A DNA stretch of 64,000 bases from Clostridiaceae bacterium (GCA_902363375.1 CABIZX010000004.1:237390-301389); one strand, 5' to 3'. Shown: positions 43,058 to 52,342, numbered from the stretch's first letter. The notes: a model not told the origin generated them from the sequence alone. Translations and numbers: made by a program.

Positions 43058-44470
43058 CTAACTTTTAAGTCCAATCTTTTCTTTTCTAAGCTTTTGTATT
43101 ACTCTCTTTTCTTTAATAATTGCAACTATTTGATTATTCAAGTTTTTCTTCTCCGCATATTTCCCATTAAAAGATAAAAAGTTAAAATTTCCTATGAGTG
43201 CAAAATTTTCATCACAAATTAATATTTTCTCATTAGCATCACCCTTCTTTATTTCAAAGAGTTCTCCATAATTGCTAAAATCCTCGTTAAGGATATCTGC
43301 TATTTTTTCAGACCCCTTCTCCATTTCTTCCATCTTTGAATTCTTATTTGAACCTAATCCATAAATTATTTTAACCTTTACTTTTCTATCTAAAGCATCT
43401 TTTATAAGATTATAAATCTTCTCTTTATACATAACATGGTTATTTATAAAAGGACTAATTATATCAATTTCATTTTTAGCTGAAATCAAAGTTTCCTTAA
43501 ACTTTTCTATAATATCATCATCCTTCAAAGTACTATAATCTGTAACTCCTAGGCGTGATAAACTATTTACTATTTCTACAGTATAATCTACATTTTTTTG
43601 AACTGTAGTCATATAACTTTCTTCTAATTCTTCTATGTTCTTTCTAATATTTTCACTTATTTTTTCATAACTACCATTTTCCTGTAATCCTTTAAATTCA
43701 TCAGTAATATTGTTTACAATTTGATTAATTTGTTTCTCGTTTTGTTTTATGCAAACATCCATAATATTATTAGTATGACTCTTTAAATTTTTTATAAGAC
43801 TATCTACATTTATGCTACTATTATCCTTAACCTCATTCTTTACTATTTTTAATTGCTTATCTATATCTATTCCTATTTGAACCTTTAATGAAGCATTTTG
43901 CCTTGTTAAAATTTGCTCTGCTTCTTTACTATAAATACCCATACTTTCGCTTAACAATTCATTTATTTCATCATTAAGCTTTTCGTAATCTTCTTCATTA
44001 TTGTCACTAACATAGTTCTTTATTTTAGTTTCTACAATTTCTATTAATTCCTCATTATTCTCTGCAAATTTATTTCTAGCTTCTTTCATTACATCTTCAT
44101 AAGTTTTATTTATGGCTTGATCTACTTCACTAACTACATCTTTCTCAGTAAATCTTTTTTTGTTTTTAATAGATGTTGTTAAAGCGCTTGATACATTACT
44201 ATCTATTGTATCTTTTGCATACTCTATAACTTCTTTTTTAACCTTACTTATTTGATTAGTTACCTTCTCCATTATATCTTCCTTAATGTCGAAGGGCTTT
44301 TCCTCCTCTACTGTAGCTTTTACCTCTGCAACATAGTTTTCTTTTTTCTTTTTTTTCTTTAAACGTGTCCCATCAAATATCTTTGAAAATAAAAATATGC
44401 ATAATGAAGCTAATACTACTATTATAATAATTCCTAAAATTAACTTACTATCTTTTAAATTTTGAAACAC
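43058..44470 (-). CDS. Membrane-anchored coiled-coil protein with degenerate PLD-like domain
   Basis: A 470-residue protein. One helix (about 12-31) is followed by a basic stop ('RLKKKKKKENY') and a ~270-residue helical coiled-coil rich in Lys, Glu and Asn. The last ~150 residues resemble a phospholipase D half ('KNEIDIISPFINNHV', 'KVKVKIIYGLGSNK', 'ALIGNFNFLSF'). In the expected HxKxxxxD place the sequence is 'NEKILICD' (from residue 413), with Asn for the catalytic His, so it may be inactive. It could be a scaffold or stress-linked protein. No operon partner. Confidence 0.72.
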   Translation of the reverse strand: MFQNLKDSKLILGIIIIVVLASLCIFLFSKIFDGTRLKKKKKKENYVAEVKATVEEEKPFDIKEDIMEKVTNQISKVKKEVIEYAKDTIDSNVSSALTTSIKNKKRFTEKDVVSEVDQAINKTYEDVMKEARNKFAENNEELIEIVETKIKNYVSDNNEEDYEKLNDEINELLSESMGIYSKEAEQILTRQNASLKVQIGIDIDKQLKIVKNEVKDNSSINVDSLIKNLKSHTNNIMDVCIKQNEKQINQIVNNITDEFKGLQENGSYEKISENIRKNIEELEESYMTTVQKNVDYTVEIVNSLSRLGVTDYSTLKDDDIIEKFKETLISAKNEIDIISPFINNHVMYKEKIYNLIKDALDRKVKVKIIYGLGSNKNSKMEEMEKGSEKIADILNEDFSNYGELFEIKKGDANEKILICDENFALIGNFNFLSFNGKYAEKKNLNNQIVAIIKEKRVIQKLRKEKIGLKS

Positions 44471-44802
44471 CCTTTTCCCCTCACAATCTAATTTACTTTT
44501 AACCCCTTTTTAGCTAAATTTTTATAGTGTTTGTAGAAATATTCACAATTACTATGCCATATTATAATATTCTACCAAAACTTATAAATCTTTATAGTTA
44601 TAAGAAAATATATTGAAAATTAACCATATTATATATGATAATAAAGTATAGTTTTATTTTTGCATTATTATATTGCTTTGAATCCATTCATTGATTATAA
44701 AATAAGTATTATATATACTCCTAAGTATCTTTATATATTTTACAAATAAAGGTAAATTAATCAATAAGTAAATATTAATGTTTATTTGAGAGGAGCATGA
44801 AA

Positions 44803-45915
44803 ATGGCTAAAATAACCTTTAATAACGTTATGAAAAAATATGATGGAAATGTTATTGCTATCAAAGACTTTAACTTAGAGATAAAGGATAAAGAATTTAT
44901 TATTTTAGTTGGACCATCGGGCTGCGGGAAATCTACCACATTAAGAATCATTGCTGGACTTGAAAGTATTACAGAGGGTAAACTATTTATTGATGATAAT
45001 TTAGTAAATGATGTTGCTCCTAAGGACAGAGATATAGCTATGGTGTTCCAAAGTTATGCTCTATATCCTCATATGACTGTCTATAAAAACATAGCCTTTA
45101 GTCTTAAAATGAGAAATGTACCAAAGGATGAAATTCGTAGAAAAACTATTGAAATTGCTAAAACTCTAGGTATTGAAGAACTTCTTCATCGTAAACCTAA
45201 GCAGTTATCAGGTGGTGAGCGTCAAAGGGTTGCATTAGGACGTGCTATCCTTCGTAATCCTTCTGTTTTCTTGCTGGATGAACCTTTATCAAACCTAGAT
45301 GCAAAACTTAGAACTCAAATGAGAGCTGAAATAACAAAATTACATAAAAACTTAGGTACAACCTTTGTATATGTTACTCATGATCAAACAGAAGCAATGA
45401 CTATGGGTGATAGAATTGTAGTAATGAAGGATGGCCTTATTCAACAGGTAGACACACCTATAAATCTATATAGTAAACCTTGTAATCTATTTGTAGCTGA
45501 ATTTATAGGCTCACCTAAAATGAACATCTTAGAAGCTCATCTAGTTAATAAGCATGGAATCTTTTATGCTAAATTTCATGGAAGTGCTGTTAAATTACCT
45601 AATAATGAAAAAATTAAACTGTTATTTGATAAATATATAGATAAACCTGTTATTCTTGGTTTTAGACCTGAGGATATATATATTAAAAACAGCATCCCTA
45701 AAGATAATTCAAGCAATACAATACCTGCTAAAATTGAGTTAGCTGAATTTATGGGCTCAGAAGTATACCTGCATCTAGATTGTAATGGCATTAAGTTAAT
45801 AGCTAAAGCTTCTGTTTCCTTTCAGTGTAAGTCAGAAGAAGAAATAGCTATAGCAATTGCCTTAAATAAACTTCATTTCTTTGATAAAGATACAGAACAA
45901 AGAATAGATGTCTAA
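44803..45915 (+). CDS. Carbohydrate ABC transporter ATP-binding protein (UgpC/MsmK type)
   Basis: A ~370-residue ATPase. Walker A is 'GPSGCGKSTTLRIIAGLE', the Q-loop is 'VFQSYALYPHMTVYKNI', the signature 'LSGGERQRVALGRAI', Walker B 'VFLLDEPLSNLD' and the switch His 'VTHDQTEAMTM'. The C-terminal regulatory TOBE/MalK-type domain has 'GFRPEDIYI'. The start is ATG 44803 with GGAG seven bases upstream; an ATG at 44797 is too close. No permease or binding protein is nearby, as expected for a shared ATPase serving several sugar importers. Confidence 0.93.
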   Translation: MAKITFNNVMKKYDGNVIAIKDFNLEIKDKEFIILVGPSGCGKSTTLRIIAGLESITEGKLFIDDNLVNDVAPKDRDIAMVFQSYALYPHMTVYKNIAFSLKMRNVPKDEIRRKTIEIAKTLGIEELLHRKPKQLSGGERQRVALGRAILRNPSVFLLDEPLSNLDAKLRTQMRAEITKLHKNLGTTFVYVTHDQTEAMTMGDRIVVMKDGLIQQVDTPINLYSKPCNLFVAEFIGSPKMNILEAHLVNKHGIFYAKFHGSAVKLPNNEKIKLLFDKYIDKPVILGFRPEDIYIKNSIPKDNSSNTIPAKIELAEFMGSEVYLHLDCNGIKLIAKASVSFQCKSEEEIAIAIALNKLHFFDKDTEQRIDV

Positions 45916-45933
45916 CATCATAAAATATTAAAA

Positions 45934-45987
45934 AAGGCTTTTTCAAAACAGATTATTAATCTAAATAAACTATTTTGCAAAAGCCTC
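45934..45987. terminator. Bidirectional terminator
   Basis: AAGGCTTTTTCAAAA pairs with TTTTGCAAAAGCCT around an AT-rich loop. T-runs occur on both sides. It separates the convergent ABC ATPase and 110-residue protein genes. Confidence 0.75.
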
Positions 45988-46013
45988 TTAATTTTAAAAT
46001 TATATTCAATTAG

Positions 46014-46346
46014 CTAATTTATCAATTCTATATTGTCTATACTTTCAATACGAATAATACTAGTTTTAGTTACACCCTTTTTATCTTTATAAGTTATCTT
46101 AACCCACTCATCATCTACATCAAGAACTTCACATTCCATTTCATTTTTTCCTGTAAGTATTACAGTACCCTCACAATTAATAATACATTTAGTTCCTATT
46201 AGATCCTTTAGCAACTTTGACAATGCATCTTCCCCCTTAATTTTTCTTTTTAAGTTTTTTAATTCATTCTCTAATTTTTTTATTTTTGATGAATATCCTA
46301 TCTGAGACATAACTAATACAAATGCTACTAACCCAAAAACCTCCAA
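46014..46346 (-). CDS. Membrane-anchored coiled-coil / beta-barrel protein of unknown function
   Basis: A 110-residue protein starting at TTG, with AAGGAG nine bases upstream. A hydrophobic N terminus ('VFGLVAFVLVMSQIGYSS') is followed by a short coiled coil ('KIKKLENELKNLKRKIKG') and a beta-rich C-terminal part ('LIGTKCIINCEGTVILTGK', 'VKITYKDKKGVTKTSIIRIE') that looks like a small SH3/Sm-type barrel. No known family was recognised. Confidence 0.65.
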   Translation of the reverse strand: MEVFGLVAFVLVMSQIGYSSKIKKLENELKNLKRKIKGEDALSKLLKDLIGTKCIINCEGTVILTGKNEMECEVLDVDDEWVKITYKDKKGVTKTSIIRIESIDNIELIN

Positions 46347-46405
46347 TTAATCAAACTCCTTTCTAAAATTTACAAACTTATTGATTTTTAATCTTAATTC
46401 CTATA

Positions 46406-47233
46406 TTATTTCACAAAATCCTCAATGACTGATTTAACTTCTTCTTGATTCTCAATATATAGCATATGCTTTCCTGAAAGAACTTTAATCTTCATATTAG
46501 GAAATCTAAAATTTTCATGATGATTTGGTCCAACTGCATAATCTTCATCGCCAGCTACTACAAGAACTGGATTAGTTATTTTTTCAGTAACATGGAAATA
46601 GCTATTAAAATATTCTTTATTATTAAAAGCTTGATTTGACATAGTTGCATTGAAACTATCTATTTCATTACTTACTTCTCCCAATTTTACAAAGTTGTTG
46701 TATTCTCTATATTGAAGCTTATAAAATATTTGTTTTCTAAGAAGTATATTGACTGTCTGTTGCCATTTTTCCATATCTGAATTACCATCTATAGACTTTA
46801 AATCTTCATCTGATAATAATCTTTCTCCATAATATATTTGTGCCTTAAAAGATTCTTCCATGCTAAGAGTAGAATTTAATAGGATAAGTTTGTCCACAAA
46901 TTCTCCATACTTATGAACATAGTTTGCAGCAATTATACCACCAAAAGAATGTGCCATAACTATCCACTTTGATATGCCTAATTTTATTCTAATTTCCTCC
47001 ATATCCTCTACGAGTCTACCAATAGAATAATCAGTTTCCTCATCCCCTTCTGATCTAGCACTTCCTCTTTGGTCAAAATATATAATTTTCATGAAATCTT
47101 CTAAAGTATTTCCACCCAATTCTTCAAAATCCAGACTTCCTTCTCCTGGTCCTCCATGAACAAATATACATGGGATACCTTTTCCTGATTGCTTTACATA
47201 TAAGTTGACTTTATCACTCATTTCTAGATACAT
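46406..47233 (-). CDS. Alpha/beta hydrolase, proline iminopeptidase-like
   Basis: About 275 residues. It has the oxyanion-hole 'FVHGGPGEG' typical of proline iminopeptidases (S33), 'YFDQRGSARS', the nucleophile elbow 'MAHSFGGIIAANYV', the acid in 'VVAGDEDYAVGP' and the catalytic His in 'SGKHMLYIEN'. An N-terminal-proline peptidase or related amide/ester hydrolase is likely. I prefer the ATG at 47233 (GGGGGA seven bases upstream) over 47248. Confidence 0.85.
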   Translation of the reverse strand: MYLEMSDKVNLYVKQSGKGIPCIFVHGGPGEGSLDFEELGGNTLEDFMKIIYFDQRGSARSEGDEETDYSIGRLVEDMEEIRIKLGISKWIVMAHSFGGIIAANYVHKYGEFVDKLILLNSTLSMEESFKAQIYYGERLLSDEDLKSIDGNSDMEKWQQTVNILLRKQIFYKLQYREYNNFVKLGEVSNEIDSFNATMSNQAFNNKEYFNSYFHVTEKITNPVLVVAGDEDYAVGPNHHENFRFPNMKIKVLSGKHMLYIENQEEVKSVIEDFVK

Positions 47234-47325
47234 TTCATATTCCCCCATTAATTATTATCCTAAACTATATGTCAAAGATATTTTCTAATACCCTAGATAA
47301 TATACTATAAATTAATTTTCCTATT

Positions 47326-47466
47326 TTATTTTCTTGCTTCTAAAATACCAGCTTTTGTAGTTATGGAGATATTACCATTTTCTTTAATATAATCTTCTAT
47401 ATATTTTTAAAATTTATCTTTCTTATCTCCTACAAGAATAGAAATTCCTTTTATTGTACGATGCCT
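47326..47466 (-). pseudogene. Short decayed coding remnant
   Basis: The minus strand reads 'VVRHRTIKGISILVGDKKDK', an in-frame TAA, then 'KYIEDYIKENGNISI' and 'TKAGILEARK' before a stop. Codon use is gene-like, but there is no start and no recognised family. It may be the end of an old gene. Confidence 0.35.
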
Positions 47467-47489
47467 TACTACAGGTTAAGACTCGTCTA

Positions 47490-47777
47490 TTACAATCTAT
47501 CCTTTAATCTATCAACATATTCTTTAGATTCTTTTAATCCAAGCCCTGTAGCCTCTCTATACCTTTTAACTGCCTTAACCATTTTTCCTTCAGAAATAAA
47601 TGCTTTTAGCTCTTCATCTATGTTTTCAGTTTCTTCATTCACTACTCCCATATGTTTTTCAATTCTATATAAAGTAGCATTTATCCTGGCAATATCACTC
47701 TGTAATTGATTAACAATGGTAAATATAACTCCCAACATTATACATCCTAGAATTATCCATATCATTTTATCATCCAT
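47490..47777 (-). CDS. Membrane protein with ribosomal L7/L12 C-terminal-like domain
   Basis: A 95-residue protein with one N-terminal helix ('MIWIILGCIMLGVIFTIVNQ'), a linker, and the motif 'KAVKRYREATGLGLKESKEY' that matches the conserved end of the bL12 C-terminal domain. Such small membrane versions recur in Firmicutes with unknown function. GGAGAAAACGAC lies before the ATG. Confidence 0.8.
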   Translation of the reverse strand: MDDKMIWIILGCIMLGVIFTIVNQLQSDIARINATLYRIEKHMGVVNEETENIDEELKAFISEGKMVKAVKRYREATGLGLKESKEYVDRLKDRL

Positions 47778-47919
47778 GTCGTTTTCTCCTTTATATTTAA
47801 TAATTATTTTTAGTTAATCTTCAATTTCTCTTATATAAGTCTTAATAACACTTTTTCTTTTATCACTACTTAGATTATGATATATATTCTCTTCCTTATA
47901 GTCGGGTACTATAAAACTA

Positions 47920-48405
47920 CTACCCTAATCTATTTAAATATAGGCCAAATGGTATTTCATAGTAGATTGGATTATTATGATTATCAATATAATGATAATC
48001 ATAATTTTGTAGCTTTACTAATTCATTAAAACCCCATGACTTATACATTGCAGTTAACCTTTCTGCATCATCATTATCAGCAGCAATTGTTACTTCCTTA
48101 ATTTCTTTTTCCTTAATCCTTTGAAGTACTTTTTCCATTAACTTTTTTCCAAGACCTAGACCTCTAAGATTCTTTTCTATTCTGAAAGCACAAAGGTAAG
48201 CTCTATCTATACCATTAGCTTCATCTTTATCTTCTGAATCCCAAAATATATAAAGCTCACCTATCAAAGAACTATCTATTTCATTTTCAATTGTCCAAAA
48301 TTCTATATTTCCTCTCTTAATACCCTCAATAAAATATTCTTTGGTTGGTGTATCATTTTTCCATAATCTCTTTAATTCCTCTAATGAGCCTGTCCTAATT
48401 AACAT
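47920..48405 (-). CDS. GNAT-family acetyltransferase
   Basis: A 161-residue GNAT fold. The acetyl-CoA loop is in 'RIEKNLRGLGLGKKLMEKVL' and the later strand 'VTIAADNDDAERLTAMYKSW' with 'GFNELVKL' is also typical. The substrate cannot be read. It is preceded by AAGGAAGCAAT and is probably a single gene. Confidence 0.88.
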   Translation of the reverse strand: MLIRTGSLEELKRLWKNDTPTKEYFIEGIKRGNIEFWTIENEIDSSLIGELYIFWDSEDKDEANGIDRAYLCAFRIEKNLRGLGLGKKLMEKVLQRIKEKEIKEVTIAADNDDAERLTAMYKSWGFNELVKLQNYDYHYIDNHNNPIYYEIPFGLYLNRLG

Positions 48406-48560
48406 ATTGCTTCCTTCTTTCAGCGAATTACTTATAGCTATTCTATAAAGTAATTTTTAATTCGCACCTGCTTAACCATTTCTAATAAATGTTAACCATT
48501 AACACCTTTAGTCCATTTTCTGCCTCTCCAGTATCTTAAAAACTAAAATTAACTATAATG

Positions 48561-49178
48561 TCAGTAACCATACTCCCCATTTACTATAAATAACTTCATT
48601 CTATTTTTATCTGCTTGTCCTTCAATTATTGAAAGAGTATTACAAACCCTCTCAGTTGAGATACAATCTACACATTTTCCTAGTGATACACAAGGTGGAT
48701 TATAACCTGCCCTCTTCGCATTTAAAGGACATGCTATATTCTTAACCCTCTTTATACCCTCTTCAACATTTGCTACAATCTTATTTTTACCTACAACTAC
48801 AATAACTTTATCTGGGCCAAAGGTAATTGCTGCCACCCTATTGCCACTGTGATCTACATTAATAATTCTTCCATCAAGAGTTATAGCATTTGATCCTGTA
48901 ATATACCAATCTGTTGTAAGAGCCTTCTTTTTCAAGAGTTTACTCTCTTCTTTAGTTTTTGCTAATTCCTTATCATACACCTGGTTTCCTCTACTAATAA
49001 GTTTTTCTACTATGTCCATAGTCTGAAGTGTAGCTGAATGCCCAATTCCAATAGTACACTCTTCACCTATGATTTTTAATATGTGATTTTTAACTTGATC
49101 TAAGGTTTCAAAATATTCAACCTCTATATTTCTCACTCTAAAGTTTTCTTTTAAACTATTAATACTATTTGCATCCAT
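48561..49178 (-). CDS. LUD-domain (lactate utilisation-like) protein
   Basis: About 205 residues with LUD features: 'GIGHSATLQTMDIVEKL', 'ADWYITGSNAITLDGRIIN'-like strand, 'GNRVAAITFGPDKVIVV' and a cysteine-rich end ('CVSLGKCVDCISTERVCN') that may bind an iron-sulfur cluster or zinc. LUD proteins take part in lactate or other hydroxy-acid oxidation, or act as uncharacterised metabolic enzymes. I chose ATG 49178 with GTGGAGG before it over the upstream ATG 49190. No lutA/B partner is near. Confidence 0.88.
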   Translation of the reverse strand: MDANSINSLKENFRVRNIEVEYFETLDQVKNHILKIIGEECTIGIGHSATLQTMDIVEKLISRGNQVYDKELAKTKEESKLLKKKALTTDWYITGSNAITLDGRIINVDHSGNRVAAITFGPDKVIVVVGKNKIVANVEEGIKRVKNIACPLNAKRAGYNPPCVSLGKCVDCISTERVCNTLSIIEGQADKNRMKLFIVNGEYGY

Positions 49179-49596
49179 GGTTACCTCCACTAATGATTTT
49201 ATACAAAAAACATCGTATATCCTTAATAAATAGCACTTTACATGATGGAATCATAATATTATCACCTTGATATTTTTCTCATATCTTTAAAGTAATTTTT
49301 TCATTTGATAAATATCATAATTACTATGAAATTGAAACATTATCCTTCCCTCATCACAGCTCTAATTATTTTATTATACAAAATATTCGTATCATATACA
49401 ATATTTTCTATTTATGCATGTAATTATTTTAACATTCAATAAGTATTATATAATTGAAAATATACCACTCTCACAGATGTTTCAATTTTAATATTTTCCT
49501 AGTTAAAAAGTTATATGTTTAAAATATTAACTCTTTGTTTATAAAAAAATATATAGATTTAACATTTTAAAATTTATATTTCGATATAAGATATAA

Positions 49597-49632
49597 AATA
49601 CCGTATTCATTCAAAAGAAGATATACGGTATT
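49597..49632 (-). terminator. Hairpin terminator between 49.2 and 49.7 kb
   Basis: AATACCGTAT and ATACGGTATT form a perfect 10-bp stem. The remaining ~550-base gap (49179-49734) is AT-rich and I see no gene in it. Confidence 0.7.
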
Positions 49633-49734
49633 TCCATGTAATTAAATTATATAAGTATTTTTATTTTATTATTAAGATAGTGTATCTAAATTAAATATTT
49701 AGTAACCAACTTTAATAATTACTATTGTCCATTC

Positions 49735-50550
49735 CTATTCTTCAACAAACCTCATTAATTCTTCATTGAATTTTTCTTTCTGATCATAGAACACTCCATG
49801 TCCACTATAGTTAAATGGCACCAGTTTTGAATTTCTAATACATTGATACTGAACTTCAGCTAATTCAAATAGAACAACTTTATCATGGATACCATGTAAA
49901 ATTAATGTTGGAACTCTTATAGTTTCTAAATCAGAAAATAATCTCTCTTCATCTAGCCAAGTATTTGCAATAGCCGCTGTCGCCCACCCTGCTGCTTGCA
50001 ATCCCAGATTAAAAAACCACTGAGAAAATGGTTCAGATATATATTTAAAGAAAAATATATCCCCGAAATCTCTTAACATTTTTGGTCTATCATTATATGT
50101 TCCTTCAATTATTTTAACAACTTCTTCTCTATCCAATCCATAAGGAAAGTTCTTACGTTTTATAAGGCTAGGTGCTGCTGCAGATATAAGAACTAACTTA
50201 GATACTCCATACCCTTTATGACGAGCCATATATCTAATAGCTATAGCTCCACCCGTTGAATGTCCTGCCAAAGTAAAGTCTTTCAGATTTAGTGCATCTA
50301 CTACACATCTAACATCATCAGATAAACGATCATAATCGTATCCATCATAAGGTTTATCAGAATCACCAAAGCCCCTAGTGTCTATTCCAATGCATCTATA
50401 CCCATGTTTAGGAAGTTGATTAAACTGATATTCAAATAACTTATGACTACCAGGCCAACCATGCAAAAATAGAATTGTTTTTCTTCCTTTTGGATTAAGA
50501 TCCTCTACATAAACTTTTACGTTTGATTCAACTTTAATATAATACCCCAC
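49735..50550 (-). CDS. Alpha/beta hydrolase (haloperoxidase/esterase-like)
   Basis: A 271-residue hydrolase with the oxyanion 'LFLHGWPGSHKLFEYQ', 'GIDTRGFGDSDKPYDGYDYD', the nucleophile elbow 'LAGHSTGGAIAIRYM', the acid in 'ILHGIHDKVV' and the His in 'NYSGHGVFYDQ'. This is the non-heme chloroperoxidase/arylesterase group; the true substrate is unknown. GTG start with GGAGGTAGGAA before it. It is the second such hydrolase within 3 kb. Confidence 0.88.
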   Translation of the reverse strand: MGYYIKVESNVKVYVEDLNPKGRKTILFLHGWPGSHKLFEYQFNQLPKHGYRCIGIDTRGFGDSDKPYDGYDYDRLSDDVRCVVDALNLKDFTLAGHSTGGAIAIRYMARHKGYGVSKLVLISAAAPSLIKRKNFPYGLDREEVVKIIEGTYNDRPKMLRDFGDIFFFKYISEPFSQWFFNLGLQAAGWATAAIANTWLDEERLFSDLETIRVPTLILHGIHDKVVLFELAEVQYQCIRNSKLVPFNYSGHGVFYDQKEKFNEELMRFVEE

Positions 50551-50922
50551 TTCCTACCTCCATCAATGAAATAAGTATATTGACAGATTATTCACTGGGA
50601 AATATTTTGTGAGTGATTTTATCAATTTCATCTTTATCTTAATTACTTATTCTTGATTATACAAAAGCTTTGAATTTATTACAAATATTTTATATTTATA
50701 TGCTATAAGTAATAAATATATTTTATATTCTGGCTTCAATATTTAGTAACTTTAACTAATCATAAAAATATGCTGAAAATTAAATATAGATACTATAATA
50801 TGGTAAATAATAGTATAATAAATTTATTAGTTATTATCTAAAAACAATATTAACTAGTCATTAGCTAAAATTATAAAAACTGGAATAAAAAAATATTAAG
50901 TAAGAAAGGGGAAATTATTATT

Positions 50923-50964
50923 GTGAGAAATATAAAAATAATTATTTTTAAACCTCCTAAATAA
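50923..50964 (+). CDS. 13-codon leader peptide upstream of the AAC(6')-like gene
   Basis: GTG opens the short frame 'MRNIKIIIFKPPK' and stop, preceded by AAAGGGG about 11 bases upstream. The codons for Pro-Pro-Lys (CCT CCT AAA, 50953-50961) are an exact complement of TTTAGGAGG, the ribosome site of the acetyltransferase gene 80 bases on. The peptide probably has no function except as a sensor of translation. Confidence 0.5.
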   Translation: MRNIKIIIFKPPK

Positions 50965-51059
50965 CATATATTCTTTAAATGTAATCTTTGTAGAGATCCT
51001 CCTTATCTAATTTTATAAGTTCATTAAATAGTTCTATTAAATTTTAGGAGGATATTATA
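50950..51059 (+). promoter_or_regulatory. Translational attenuator with two alternative anti-Shine-Dalgarno segments
   Basis: TTTAGGAGG (51043-51051) pairs over nine bases with CCTCCTAAA in the leader peptide (50953-50961). AGGAGGAT (51046-51053) pairs over eight bases with ATCCTCCT (50996-51003). Either pairing hides the acetyltransferase ribosome site. A ribosome paused on the leader could decide which forms, as in erm and cat leaders. This is inferred from pairing alone. Confidence 0.5.
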
Positions 51060-51656
51060 ATGAGTAAGATAGCGAAATTCATATCAAATATTAAAAGTAA
51101 AAATCATAAAATTTTATGTGCATCTGAGGAAATTTCAATTCGTAAGATGGAGGATACACATTTTGACTACACCTTAATGACAAAATGGTTAAGTGACCCT
51201 GAAGTTCTTTTTTATTATGAAGGAAGAGATAATTCTTTTACCATAGAACGAATTAAAGAAAAATACTCTCCAAGGATTTTAGGTAAAGAATCTGTCAATC
51301 CCTGTATTGTTGAGTTTAATAATAGCCCAATTGGATATGTTCAATATTATTATGAAAATGATAAAGACGAACTTGGGATTGAGGGTTATAGAAATCCTTA
51401 TGGAATTGATGTATTTATAGGGGAAACTAGTTATCAGAATAAAGGTATAGGAACCATGGCATTAAAGCTTTTAATTGAATATCTATTTAAAACTAAAAAT
51501 GCTGATATTATTCTTATAGATCCCCAAACTTGGAACAAACGCGCCATTAAGTGTTATGAAAAATGTGGATTTAAGGCTGTTAAAATTCTAGAAAAAAGAG
51601 AGCTTCATGAAGGTGAGTATAAAGATAATTTAATAATGCATCTAGTCAAACCTTAA
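51060..51656 (+). CDS. AAC(6')-like aminoglycoside acetyltransferase (GNAT)
   Basis: A 198-residue GNAT resembling AAC(6')-Ie-type enzymes: 'WLSDPEVLFYYEGRDN', 'FNNSPIGYVQYYYEND', 'YGIDVFIGETSYQNKGIGTM', 'DPQTWNKRAIKCYEKCGF' and 'ELHEGEYKDNLIM'. It would acetylate the 6' amine of aminoglycosides with acetyl-CoA, if the match extends to function. The first ~20 residues are an extra basic stretch. TTTAGGAGG precedes the ATG by eight bases and is complementary to two upstream segments, so expression looks translationally controlled. It is followed by a 38-residue membrane peptide and signal peptidase. Confidence 0.82.
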   Translation: MSKIAKFISNIKSKNHKILCASEEISIRKMEDTHFDYTLMTKWLSDPEVLFYYEGRDNSFTIERIKEKYSPRILGKESVNPCIVEFNNSPIGYVQYYYENDKDELGIEGYRNPYGIDVFIGETSYQNKGIGTMALKLLIEYLFKTKNADIILIDPQTWNKRAIKCYEKCGFKAVKILEKRELHEGEYKDNLIMHLVKP

Positions 51657-51709
51657 TATATTTATCTTTTATTATGTAAAAATATTATGTGGAATAAGGA
51701 TGTGTTCAT

Positions 51710-51826
51710 TTGAAAAATTATTCTTTCCTAGATTTAGGTAAATGTTTATTAGTTGCTATTCCCCTCTCTTACTTATTAGGCGTAGTAATTATGTTTATAA
51801 TTCAATGTTGGAGGTTTTTCATATGA
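51710..51826 (+). CDS. 38-residue one-helix peptide overlapping signal peptidase
   Basis: A TTG-started frame ('MKNYSFLDLGKCLLVAIPLS', then 'YLLGVVIMFIIQCWRFFI') ends in ATGA overlapping the lepB start, the mark of translational coupling. AAGGATG lies before it. The single hydrophobic helix suggests a membrane peptide acting with signal peptidase. No homologue is recognised. Confidence 0.5.
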   Translation: MKNYSFLDLGKCLLVAIPLSYLLGVVIMFIIQCWRFFI

Positions 51827-52338
51827 ATGAATGGTTGCAACGAAGATCTATTTCTAAGCCAGTATTTTTATTAATAGTTATTTTATTATGTACTGATTTT
51901 GCTCTACATGGAGGACTTTTAGTTTTGAAAATAGATATACACTATTCAACTGTTTCTGGAGATTCTATGAAAAAAACTTTATCTGATGATTCCAAGCTAC
52001 TTCTTGTAAAAGCTGATTTTAAAGAAATTAAGCGAGGAGATTTAGTTTCAATTGAGGCTTATGATAATAAAGGTAGGCACGACTTTCTTAAACGAGTTAT
52101 AGCATTACCTAACGAAAATATAAAAATTAAAGGAAACAAAGTATATATTAATTGTCATCTTCTAGATGAGCCCTATGCCTATTATAGTGAAGCAAGTACA
52201 GATGAATTAACCCTTACAGTTCCATCTGATGAATACTTTGTCATTGGTGATAATAGATTAGATAGTCTAGATTCTCATACCTTGGGCTCAATTTCAAAAA
52301 CTTTAATAAATTATGTAATACTAAAATTAAAAAATTAA
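51823..52338 (+). CDS. lepB: Type I signal peptidase
   Basis: About 171 residues: one N-terminal helix ('FLLIVILLCTDFALHGGLLV'), catalytic Ser in 'VSGDSMKKTL', the general base Lys in 'DFLKRVIALPNE' and the box 'YFVIGDNRLDSLDSHTLG'. It cleaves signal peptides on the outer face of the membrane. I chose ATG 51823, which has GGAGG eight bases upstream; upstream in-frame readings from 51742 belong to another gene. The helix domain is shorter than usual. Confidence 0.92.
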   Translation: MNEWLQRRSISKPVFLLIVILLCTDFALHGGLLVLKIDIHYSTVSGDSMKKTLSDDSKLLLVKADFKEIKRGDLVSIEAYDNKGRHDFLKRVIALPNENIKIKGNKVYINCHLLDEPYAYYSEASTDELTLTVPSDEYFVIGDNRLDSLDSHTLGSISKTLINYVILKLKN

Positions 52339-52342
52339 CTTA

